Of a DNA stretch of 5,869 nt, positions 1 to 5,657 are shown in pieces; positions within the stretch are counted from its first letter, which is position 1; the number at the start of each line of letters is the position of its first letter. Both the position numbers and the translations under genes were made by a program. The notes beneath the pieces are model-generated. The model was not told where the DNA came from, did no database searches, and saw only the letters and a program-made list of their open reading frames with translations. The stretch spans positions 1 to 5,869 of the forward strand of contig JAFSZW010000351.1 of assembly GCA_017458865.1 (NCBI GenBank), in the 5' to 3' direction. This DNA is from Clostridia bacterium (lineage in GTDB: Bacteria > Bacillota > Clostridia > Christensenellales > Aristaeellaceae).

Positions 1-1076
1 TCCTTGAGCAGGTCCAGGGTGAGCGTTGAGCTGGAGGTGAGCACGAGGGAGGACAGCGTCGACATGGATGCCGAGAGGACAAGGATCACCACAATGGCAA
101 TCAGGGTATCCGGCAGGCCGGAGAGCATGGTCGGGATGACCGAGTCATAACCATTGGCGGCGATGTCAATCCGGTCCGAGAAGAGGCGGCCAAATCCGCC
201 CAGGAAATAGCAGCCGCCTGCCACTACCAGTGCAAAGAAGGTCGAAACAATGGTGCCGGTTGAGATCGACTTTTCGCTCTTTATCGCGTAGACCTTCTGC
301 ACCCTCTGCGGCAGACCCCACGTGCCCAGCGAGGTCAGGATGACAACGCCCAGCAGGTTCAGCGGGTCAGGTCCGAAGAATGATGCGAAAATGCCCGGCG
401 TTGTTGAAACGCTCTCATCCGAGATCCTTGCCAGGCCATCCAGTGCTGCCAGGAAACCGCCATTGCTCCTCAGAACCGCCACGATAACCGCGCAGATGCC
501 GAAAAGCATGATGATGCCCTGAATAAAGTCGTTAATCGCGGTGGCCATATATCCGCCGGCAATGACATAGATTCCGGTCAGGACAGCCATGACGATGACG
601 CAGACCGCGTAATCGATATTAAAGGCCATTCCAAACAGACGGGAAAGTCCATTATACAGAGAAGCCGTATAGGGAATCAGGAAAATGAACGTGACAACTG
701 AGGCCGCGATCTTGAGCGATTTGCTGCCAAAGCGCTGTTCAAAAAACTGCGGCATGGTCCGGGAATCCAGATGCTGTGTCATAATGCGCGTCCGGCGTCC
801 TAGAATGACCCAGGCAAGCAGCGAGCCGATGAGCGTATTTCCAATACCCGCCCACGTTGCCGCGATGCCGTACTTCCATCCGAACTGGCCGGCATATCCG
901 ACGAACACAACCGCCGAGAAATAGGACGTTCCGTAGGCAAATGCCGTAACCCACGGGCCAACAGAACGTCCACCCAAGACAAACCCGTTCACATCCGTTG
1001 AATTCTTGCGGCAGATAAATCCAATGGCAACCATGATGCCAAAGAACACCACCAGCATGACAATCTTAATACCCAT
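1..1076 (-). CDS. Sodium:solute symporter (SSS family), C-terminus outside window
   Basis: Integral membrane secondary transporter of the SSS family (TC 2.A.21), which couples solute uptake to Na+ entry. The frame is open from ATG at 1076 to the window edge, giving 358 residues; family members are usually about 480-550, so the last third is missing. About nine hydrophobic segments are visible, roughly at residues 5-22, 42-63, 72-92, 122-142, 152-175, 184-202, 239-256, 273-296 and 322-347. Family landmarks are AGGYMATAINDFIQG (173-187), GLPQRVQKVYAIK (254-266, matching the QPH...R loop of PutP) and SASMSTLSS (335-343). The Ser-Thr pair 339-340 aligns with the PutP Na+ ligands S340/T341. The PutP residue Asp55 is replaced by Tyr52, so proline should not be assumed as substrate. 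Start choice is supported by GAGGAGAA five bases upstream. Family assignment is firm; the substrate is unknown. Confidence 0.9.
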   Translation of the reverse strand, partial: MGIKIVMLVVFFGIMVAIGFICRKNSTDVNGFVLGGRSVGPWVTAFAYGTSYFSAVVFVGYAGQFGWKYGIAATWAGIGNTLIGSLLAWVILGRRTRIMTQHLDSRTMPQFFEQRFGSKSLKIAASVVTFIFLIPYTASLYNGLSRLFGMAFNIDYAVCVIVMAVLTGIYVIAGGYMATAINDFIQGIIMLFGICAVIVAVLRSNGGFLAALDGLARISDESVSTTPGIFASFFGPDPLNLLGVVILTSLGTWGLPQRVQKVYAIKSEKSISTGTIVSTFFALVVAGGCYFLGGFGRLFSDRIDIAANGYDSVIPTMLSGLPDTLIAIVVILVLSASMSTLSSLVLTSSSTLTLDLLK

Positions 1077-1081
1077 ACAGA

Positions 1082-1089
1082 TTCTCCTC
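1082..1089 (-). promoter_or_regulatory. Ribosome binding site of the SSS symporter gene
   Basis: Read on the minus strand this is GAGGAGAA, a near-complete Shine-Dalgarno sequence 5 nt before the ATG at 1076. It fixes the start of the symporter gene. Confidence 0.8.
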
Positions 1090-1090
1090 A

Positions 1091-1427
1091 TAGCTGCAAG
1101 GTTTGCAGCAGTTTTATTCCCCTTGGTGCCGCGTGCGGTCGCTGCCGTCCCGCGGTGCGTCGCGTTTAGGTAGACTGTGCAGCATTCCCGTTCCGCACGC
1201 CATGAACCATCTCCATCCCGGCATCGCAGAGCCCAGCAGGCAGTCCACAAATCATGAACTGTGCCTCCCTGCAGCGATCGGGCAGAAGATGCATCCATCT
1301 GACATTCGGCAGATCGCGCTCCCTGGGCACAGCTGCAGGCTGCCGCACAGGATTTTGCGATACGTGCCACCTGACCAGGGGACTGTCCGGTATTCGCCAA
1401 AGGCGTACCATGCTTTTGGCCTCATTC
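1091..1427 (-). other. G/C-rich leader region without a supportable gene
   Basis: About 340 bases between the pgcA terminator and the symporter start. Open frames exist on both strands here, but none has a ribosome binding site or a recognisable protein. On the minus strand a 57-residue frame (1252-1425) contains several Cys, but it begins without a Shine-Dalgarno sequence. The region holds nested inverted repeats: 1131-1138 with 1193-1200, 1141-1145 with 1179-1183, and 1151-1154 with 1161-1164. It also carries the hairpin at 1093-1109. It is probably the promoter and untranslated leader of the symporter gene. I see no convincing -35/-10 pair in it and no riboswitch class that I recognise. 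Confidence 0.4.
1093..1109 (-). promoter_or_regulatory. Short hairpin just upstream of the symporter ribosome binding site
   Basis: GCTGCAA (1093-1099) and TTGCAGC (1103-1109) form a perfect 7-bp inverted repeat around a 3-nt loop. It ends 3 nt before the Shine-Dalgarno sequence on the minus-strand transcript. It has no following T-run, so it is not a terminator in itself. A role in mRNA stability or translation control is possible but is inferred only from position. Confidence 0.3.
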
Positions 1428-1459
1428 AAAAAGAGTTGACGGGAACCCCCGTCAACTCT
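1428..1459 (-). terminator. Rho-independent terminator of pgcA
   Basis: AGAGTTGACGGG (1432-1443) and CCCGTCAACTCT (1448-1459) form a perfect 12-bp stem with a 4-nt loop. On the minus strand the stem is followed directly by a run of T (TTTTT, then GAATG), as in an intrinsic terminator. It lies 27 nt after the pgcA stop codon at 1486-1488. A second small inverted repeat, GGTTT/AAACC at 1466-1479, sits between the stop and the terminator. There is no T-run on the plus strand, so it acts in the minus direction only. It separates pgcA from the symporter gene. Confidence 0.88.
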
Positions 1460-1485
1460 GAGTAAGGTTTACGGAAACCGAACTG

Positions 1486-3210
1486 TTATGCGAGCAGCGC
1501 CTTGCAGGCGTCAACCAGCGCAACATTCTCTGCCTGAGAAGCGGCAGGATCCTTGGCATTGGTGTTCACATACAGCTTGATCTTCGGCTCAGTGCCGGAC
1601 GGACGGATGCAGACCCATGCATCATCCTCAAGTTCAAAGTAGAGCACGTCGCTCTTGGGCAGATCGACAGGGCTGACGCTGCCGTTCGCATCGGTGCGGG
1701 TACCCGCCAGATAGTCGCGAACCGCAAGAACCTTGACACCGGCAATCTCCCTGGGCGGCTCAGTGCGCAGGCTCTTCATGATCTCCTGCATCTTCGTCAG
1801 GCCATCCTTGCCGGGCAGCGTGACCGATACGACCTTCTCAACATAGTAGCCGTAGGTCTTGTAGATCTCCTGGAGGATATCGTATAGCGTCTTGCCCTGC
1901 ATCTTTGCCCAGGCAGCCGCCTCTGCGATCAGGAGGGAGGCATTGACGCCGTCCTTGTCGCGGACAAACGTGGAGGACAGGAAACCGTAGCTCTCCTCGA
2001 AACCGAACAGGAACGTATGCTCGCCCGTCTCCTCGAATTGCTGAATCTTGTTGGCAATCCACTTAAAGCCGGTCAGGGTATCAAAGCAGACAAGGCCAAA
2101 GCTCTCAGCGATCTTGCGGGCAAGCTCGGTCGAAACAACAGACTTGACAACAGCGCCGTTGGCCGGGATCGTACCCAGTGCCTGGCGGCTCTTCAGGATG
2201 TAGTACAGCAGCGTGCTGCCGATCTGGTTGCCGGTCATCAGGTAGTACTTGCCCTCGTCGTCCTTGACGGCAATGCCGACACGGTCGCAGTCGGGGTCCG
2301 TACCAAAGATGCAGTCAGCGCCAACCTCGTCCGCCAGCTTCATGGCCAGCGTAAATGCAGCAGGATCCTCAGGGTTCGGAACCTTGACAGTGGAGAAGTT
2401 CGGATCAGGCAGCTCCTGCTCCTTGACCACATACACATTCTCGATGCCGATTTCCTTGAGGATACGGCGGACCGGCTTGTTCCCGGAGCCATGGATCGGC
2501 GTATAGACGATCTTCAGCTCCTTGCCCGCCGTCTTCATCAGCTCAGGCTGCACAGAGAGCGTCTTTTCCTGTGCGATGTAGTCATCATCGACCTCTTTAT
2601 GCCCGATGATCTTCAGCAGACCGGATGCAAGCGCCTCTTTCTCGTCCATCTGCACCGCATCCTTATACGAATTGGCGCGGATGCACTTGAGCACCTGATC
2701 AGCATACTCCGGCGGCATCTGAGCGCCATCCTCCCAGTACACCTTGTAACCATTGTACTGCGGCGGGTTATGGCTGGCCGTAATCACGATGCCGGCAATG
2801 GCATGCAGATGACGGACGGCATAGGAAAGAATCGGAACCGGACGGAGCTCATCGAACAGATAGGCATGGATGCCCTCCTGCGCCAGAACAAGCGCGGATG
2901 CCTTGGCGAACTCCGGGCTCATGCGACGGGAATCGTACGCGATGACCACACCGCGCTCCTTGTAGCTCGGATCACCGGCATTGATATAATCCGCGAATCC
3001 CTTCGTTGCACGGGTAACATTGTACAGGTTCATGCGGTTTGCACCCATGCCCAGAACGCCGCGCATACCGGCGGTACCGAAGGACAGCTCGGTATAGAAG
3101 CGGTCCTCAATTTCCTTCTCATCGTTTGCAATCGACTTCAGTTCCGTAACAACCTCATCGACATTTGCAAACTCCTCCAGCCACTTTTCATACAGTTCAC
3201 GATATCCCAT
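1486..3210 (-). CDS. pgcA: Phosphoglucomutase / phosphomannomutase, PgcA type
   Basis: Cytoplasmic alpha-D-phosphohexomutase (574 residues) that interconverts glucose 6-phosphate and glucose 1-phosphate, feeding UDP-glucose for glycolipid, cell-wall and glycogen synthesis. All four domain landmarks are present: the catalytic phosphoserine loop TASHNPP with Ser146, the Mg2+ loop DPDCDR at 305-310, the sugar-binding loop GFEESYG at 403-409, and the C-terminal phosphate-binding loop RPSGTEP at 536-542. The N-terminal LSFGTAGMRG (42-51) is typical of the long PgcA/PGM2 group, and Bacillus subtilis PgcA is nearly the same length. The frame can be read back to a GTG at 3231, but a strong AAGGAGAG 7 nt before ATG 3210 shows that the protein starts at MGYREL. 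It has its own promoter and terminator, so it is probably monocistronic. Activity on mannose or pentose phosphates is possible. No sign of damage. Confidence 0.93.
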   Translation of the reverse strand: MGYRELYEKWLEEFANVDEVVTELKSIANDEKEIEDRFYTELSFGTAGMRGVLGMGANRMNLYNVTRATKGFADYINAGDPSYKERGVVIAYDSRRMSPEFAKASALVLAQEGIHAYLFDELRPVPILSYAVRHLHAIAGIVITASHNPPQYNGYKVYWEDGAQMPPEYADQVLKCIRANSYKDAVQMDEKEALASGLLKIIGHKEVDDDYIAQEKTLSVQPELMKTAGKELKIVYTPIHGSGNKPVRRILKEIGIENVYVVKEQELPDPNFSTVKVPNPEDPAAFTLAMKLADEVGADCIFGTDPDCDRVGIAVKDDEGKYYLMTGNQIGSTLLYYILKSRQALGTIPANGAVVKSVVSTELARKIAESFGLVCFDTLTGFKWIANKIQQFEETGEHTFLFGFEESYGFLSSTFVRDKDGVNASLLIAEAAAWAKMQGKTLYDILQEIYKTYGYYVEKVVSVTLPGKDGLTKMQEIMKSLRTEPPREIAGVKVLAVRDYLAGTRTDANGSVSPVDLPKSDVLYFELEDDAWVCIRPSGTEPKIKLYVNTNAKDPAASQAENVALVDACKALLA

Positions 3211-3217
3211 GGCAAAT

Positions 3218-3225
3218 CTCTCCTT
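3218..3225 (-). promoter_or_regulatory. Ribosome binding site that decides the pgcA start
   Basis: The minus strand reads AAGGAGAG, 7 nt before ATG 3210. It lies inside the longer GTG-initiated frame (3231), so that start would have no Shine-Dalgarno sequence at a usable distance. The ATG is therefore preferred. Confidence 0.8.
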
Positions 3226-3261
3226 TTCCACTATCTTTAGAAGGGGAATAACGATATCAGC

Positions 3262-3290
3262 ATTATACCCGATTTCATTCTGTTTTAAAA
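3262..3290 (-). promoter_or_regulatory. Putative sigma-A promoter of pgcA
   Basis: On the minus strand a perfect -10 box TATAAT lies at 3267-3262. Exactly 17 bp upstream is a poor -35 (TTTTAA at 3290-3285, three of six consensus bases). Transcription would begin near 3255, leaving a leader of about 45 nt before ATG 3210. The perfect -10, the A/T-rich upstream flank and the position between two genes support it; the weak -35 lowers confidence. Confidence 0.55.
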
Positions 3291-3404
3291 GACTGAAACG
3301 GGGATTTCTGTATATTTTGGCCTGAGGCGCTCATTTCCACAAAACACATCATCCACAGGACAAACCGCATCGCCCATATGCTCTCTGGTACCGTCATCCG
3401 GCGT

Positions 3405-4505
3405 TCACTCGTCCTCGTCTGCCTGTCCAAGCCAGATCCTGTGGTAATCCTCATGCGTGCTTTCCATCGTCGCAATGATCCATGGTTTCACCGCCGAGCG
3501 CACCTCAGCCTGCTTCCAGTGTTCGTAGCCCTGCTCCCTGCGAAGCACCTCCTGAATCTCAGACAGCTTCCCGTCCAGAACCGCAGCAAAGAATCGCATG
3601 AACCATGCAGTTGCCTCAGCATCTCCCTCAAAGGACGTTCCGGCAAGCGAGCCTGCCGCCATTCGCTCCGCCAGTTCAGCAGATAACGCGCGCATGGTTC
3701 TGTAGGTGTCGCTTTCGGCCTCAAATACCGTCTGAACCGTATATGTAAAGCCATCTCCACTCAGCTCAACCAGCCCCAGATAAGCAGGATATGACCATGG
3801 CACACCCGTCATAATCTGACGTTTCCTGCCTGAACCCTCAGTAGCATTGGAATGCCGGTGCCCGCAAAGATATGCCAGGACATTCCCGGTATCCAGCACC
3901 TGCATCATCTGCTCTGCGCCTGTCGTTGCGTCCGTCCCTTCAAATGGATACAGCGGATGATGCCCGAAAGCAAAAACCGGTGTATTCTCTGGAATCCGTT
4001 CAAGAACAGACGCTGTCCACCTCAGAACACCATCGCTGATTCCGCCATGCAGAACAGCCCGCTTTTCCTCGTCCCACGCATTGGTATCCAGCATCATAAG
4101 ACAGACGCCATCCGGCGTCATTACCGCATAGCTGAGCGAATCCGGATCCACAGCAAAAGCCGAATCGTACCCATAGGCATGGTAATGCGTCCTGAATCCA
4201 TCCGGTGTCATCTCCGCAGACAGATCATGATTCCCCGGCAATACATACACCTGTACCCCGTCGGCAATGCCATTCAGCCCATCAGTAATCATCCGGTGTT
4301 CCGCCAGATGTCCACTGTTGGCAAGATCGCCCATGAGTATGAGAATATCTCCGTCTTCCGGCTTACTGAGCACCGCTTCAAATGCTTCCCGCTGGACATC
4401 CCCGCCACCTGAAATATGCAGATCCGTGCTGATCCATATTCGTTCCGCCGCAGCACCGGTGGCTATCATCAGGCAAAGGAGAAGGGTGATCATCAATTTT
4501 AACAT
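3405..4505 (-). CDS. Secreted metallophosphoesterase (calcineurin-like fold)
   Basis: A 366-residue exported phosphoesterase. Residues 1-20 form a Sec signal peptide: Lys3, a hydrophobic core at 4-16, and AAA just before Glu21 as a likely signal peptidase I site. Cys11 is not in a lipobox, so it is probably not a lipoprotein. The dinuclear-metal motifs of the family occur in order: D-L-H (28-30), GDLANSG (59-65), GNHD (91-94), GHHP (181-184) and GHRH (215-218). The catalytic core ends near residue 250. The last 115 or so residues are mostly helical and charged, and I do not recognise them as a domain. The ATG at 4505 is chosen because GAGG lies 10 nt upstream; a TTG at 4514 is too close to it. 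The substrate (phosphomonoester, phosphodiester or nucleotide) cannot be told. It is separate from pgcA, which has its own promoter. No clear promoter or terminator was found for this gene. Confidence 0.86.
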   Translation of the reverse strand: MLKLMITLLLCLMIATGAAAERIWISTDLHISGGGDVQREAFEAVLSKPEDGDILILMGDLANSGHLAEHRMITDGLNGIADGVQVYVLPGNHDLSAEMTPDGFRTHYHAYGYDSAFAVDPDSLSYAVMTPDGVCLMMLDTNAWDEEKRAVLHGGISDGVLRWTASVLERIPENTPVFAFGHHPLYPFEGTDATTGAEQMMQVLDTGNVLAYLCGHRHSNATEGSGRKRQIMTGVPWSYPAYLGLVELSGDGFTYTVQTVFEAESDTYRTMRALSAELAERMAAGSLAGTSFEGDAEATAWFMRFFAAVLDGKLSEIQEVLRREQGYEHWKQAEVRSAVKPWIIATMESTHEDYHRIWLGQADEDE

Positions 4506-4515
4506 ATCACTCAAA

Positions 4516-4519
4516 CCTC
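4516..4519 (-). promoter_or_regulatory. Weak ribosome binding site of the phosphoesterase gene
   Basis: GAGG on the minus strand, 10 nt before ATG 4505 and only 1 nt before the alternative TTG at 4514. The spacing favours the ATG start. Confidence 0.5.
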
Positions 4520-5058
4520 AGATTCTGTATTCCAACACAGTCCTTGCACGCCGTTCATGACACTTTATCCGTCTACGCAATATCCAACTGCCGACACACC
4601 GATTCACAGCTGAAGTGGGTGCTTTGGCTACATGACGTGGCACTGCTGCTCAAGCAATCATCTGAGCCTTCCGGACTTTCTGACGTTTCGCTCTCAGTCA
4701 TGCCTAAGACCCCCCATTTTTCCTGAACTTCTCTGAATCAGGGAAATAATGCTTCTACTTGATATTCACCTCAAAATACATGTTTACTGACTAACCTGAA
4801 TTCATGAAGACCTTCAGCAAGCAATGCCACCCGAAGCCATATGGTACAAGCTTTTCCCTCTATATGCGATGATGATTCATTTCACCTCTTGTGTTGTGGT
4901 AATCGACCCATATCACAAGTACTCATCTGTATTGCTCACGAAGAGGGACTTATTTACAGATTCCAGGGATACTTCCATAATGCAGAACTATCTGCGAGAC
5001 CTTCGCAGCAGGATAGCAAATGATGGTATTATGCTTTGAACATCATCCGCACTCACAG
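4520..5058. other. A/T-richer intergenic stretch with no supportable gene
   Basis: About 540 bases between the phosphoesterase gene and the Rpn remnant. Base composition is visibly richer in A/T than the pgcA and symporter genes. Short plus-strand frames occur (4544-4726, 4824-5039, 4841-5023), but none has a good ribosome binding site or a recognisable sequence. An imperfect inverted repeat lies at about 4720-4745 (TTCCTGA ... TCAGGGAA) without a T-run on either side. The stretch must hold the phosphoesterase promoter, but I see no convincing -35/-10 pair. It may be decayed accessory DNA; no transposase, terminal repeat or target-site duplication was found. Confidence 0.4.
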
Positions 5059-5081
5059 ACATAGACAAGCCAGGCGAAGTA

Positions 5082-5294
5082 TTAACCCGATGAGCTTAAC
5101 AAAGCAGAATTCTCTTTTGCTGCCATCTTCTGCTCAAAGTCCGCCTCCGTGATGCCAGCACGTTTGGTGGCGTCCTTGATGGATAAGATTCCATCCCTCA
5201 CCAGAGAGACCAAGACCTTGATGCGGCCTTCTCTCCGCCCATCCTCTTTGAACAGTTCCATCTGTTCAGCTTCATCATACTCCGTCAGTAGCAT
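5082..5294 (-). CDS. Possible stand-alone C-terminal Rpn small protein (RpnS-like)
   Basis: A 70-residue frame starting MLLTEYDEAEQ and ending SALLSSSG, inside the frameshifted Rpn remnant. ATG 5294 is preceded by a perfect GGAGG (5303-5307) with 8 nt spacing, the same arrangement as at 5657 in the neighbouring copy. The frame can be read back to ATG 5318, but no Shine-Dalgarno sequence precedes that codon. Visible parts are an acidic/basic charged segment with EDGRREGR (about 19-26), then a helical segment of LVSLVRDGILS type and a second helix AGITEADFEQK. In known E. coli Rpn systems a product of this region (RpnS) binds and restrains the full-length nuclease. Whether this copy is expressed or active is unknown. 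The C-terminal tail is a read-through extension not present in the sister gene. Confidence 0.45.
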   Translation of the reverse strand: MLLTEYDEAEQMELFKEDGRREGRIKVLVSLVRDGILSIKDATKRAGITEADFEQKMAAKENSALLSSSG

Positions 5295-5302
5295 GCTTTT
5301 CG

Positions 5303-5307
5303 CCTCC
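5303..5307 (-). promoter_or_regulatory. Ribosome binding site of the stand-alone small Rpn frame
   Basis: GGAGG on the minus strand, 8 nt before ATG 5294. It has been kept although the large frame around it is broken. It also encodes part of the ancestral A-E-A/V residues, so conservation alone does not prove a translational role. Confidence 0.5.
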
Positions 5308-5418
5308 GCTCGATGCATTTCAGAAAAATGGTTTAATTAGATAATCATCTGACATAACAGAAAAGATGACGGAAAAAGACTATTTATTCCTCCAATTATT
5401 CCTGAATATAGAGAAACC

Positions 5419-5443
5419 CGGCAAAGTTTTAACTCGCCGAGTT
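5419..5443 (-). repeat. Palindrome and hairpin after the Rpn stop codon, partly kept in both copies
   Basis: Within 5419-5443, AACTCGCCGAGTT (5431-5443) is a perfect 13-bp palindrome around one central base. CGGC (5419-5422) and GCCG (5436-5439) with AGTT/AACT inside form an alternative hairpin. On the minus strand that hairpin is followed by GGTTTCTC, so it could be a weak terminator, 20 nt after the stop at 5463. The matching segment of the second copy (about 5068-5095) aligns well but has lost the perfect symmetry. Confidence 0.35.
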
Positions 5444-5462
5444 TAATAAGACAGTATTATTT

Positions 5463-5657
5463 CTATTTTGCCACTATCTTTTGTTCAAATGCTGCCTCCG
5501 GGATGCCAGCGCGTTCGGCAGCATCCCTGATGGATAAAATTCCATCCTTCACCAGAGAGACCAGGGCATCGATCCGACCTTCGATGCGACCTTCTCTCCG
5601 TCCATCCTCTTTGAACAGTTCCATTTGTTCAACTTCATTGTACTCCGTCAGCAGCAT
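5463..5657 (-). CDS. Possible nested RpnS-like small protein, in frame with the Rpn gene
   Basis: A 64-residue internal product that would start at MLLTEYNEVEQ (residue 71 of the visible part) and share the stop of the large gene. The case rests on GGAGG at 5666-5670 with 8 nt spacing to ATG 5657. The same signal is kept in the neighbouring diverged copy, and E. coli Rpn genes are known to make such an internal antitoxin. No clear internal promoter was found, so it may be translated from the full-length mRNA. It could also be a chance outcome of the A-E-V codons. Confidence 0.4.
   Translation of the reverse strand: MLLTEYNEVEQMELFKEDGRREGRIEGRIDALVSLVKDGILSIRDAAERAGIPEAAFEQKIVAK

Larger units (their letters stand above)
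5059..5372 (-). pseudogene. Frameshifted, 5'-truncated copy of the Rpn-family gene 3' end
   Basis: This segment aligns along its whole length with about 5406-5733. The shared part reads (M)xDDYxIKPF, then AEAKSMLLTEYDE, MELFKEDGRREGRI, then LVSLVRDGILSI and AGITEADFEQK. Compared with the other copy there is one extra base in the A-run at 5324-5328. The upstream SDDYLIKPF frame therefore hits a TGA, and the downstream part continues in another frame. An in-frame TAG lies just upstream of the aligned part, and the N-terminal nuclease domain is absent. The ancestral stop (AAA TAG in the other copy) is AAA GAG here, so the frame runs 11 codons further, adding ENSALLSSSG before TAA at 5082. Homology continues past both stops. 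As a full-length Rpn protein it is dead; the nested small frame is listed separately. Confidence 0.75.

Noticed and set aside
1252..1425. 57-residue minus-strand frame with several Cys in the leader region
   Set aside because: It starts right after the terminator without a ribosome binding site or promoter, and the Cys spacing fits no motif I know.
1103..1465. 120-residue plus-strand frame in the leader region
   Set aside because: No Shine-Dalgarno sequence, composition rich in His/Pro/Arg/Ser as expected of non-coding G/C-rich DNA, and it runs through the pgcA terminator.
2017..3240. 407-residue open frame on the plus strand opposite pgcA
   Set aside because: It lies wholly over the pgcA gene, has no ribosome binding site that I can see and no recognisable motif. 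Its length follows from the codon bias of pgcA on the other strand.
3281..3310. Possible terminator after the phosphoesterase gene (CTGAAAC 3293-3299 with ATTTCTG 3304-3310, then TCTTTT on the minus strand)
   Set aside because: The stem has a mismatch and a wobble pair, is mostly A/T, and overlaps the upstream part of the pgcA promoter. It is too weak to call.
4720..4745. Imperfect inverted repeat TTCCTGA ... TCAGGGAA
   Set aside because: No T-run on either strand, a bulge in the stem, and no link to a gene end. Probably chance.
4824..5039. 71-residue plus-strand frame upstream of the Rpn remnant
   Set aside because: No good ribosome binding site, a second frame overlaps it over most of its length, and the sequence is not recognisable. 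It could be a relic, but this cannot be supported.
5059..5443. CRISPR array
   Set aside because: There are only two long diverged repeat units that are homologous coding sequence, with no short regular repeats and spacers.
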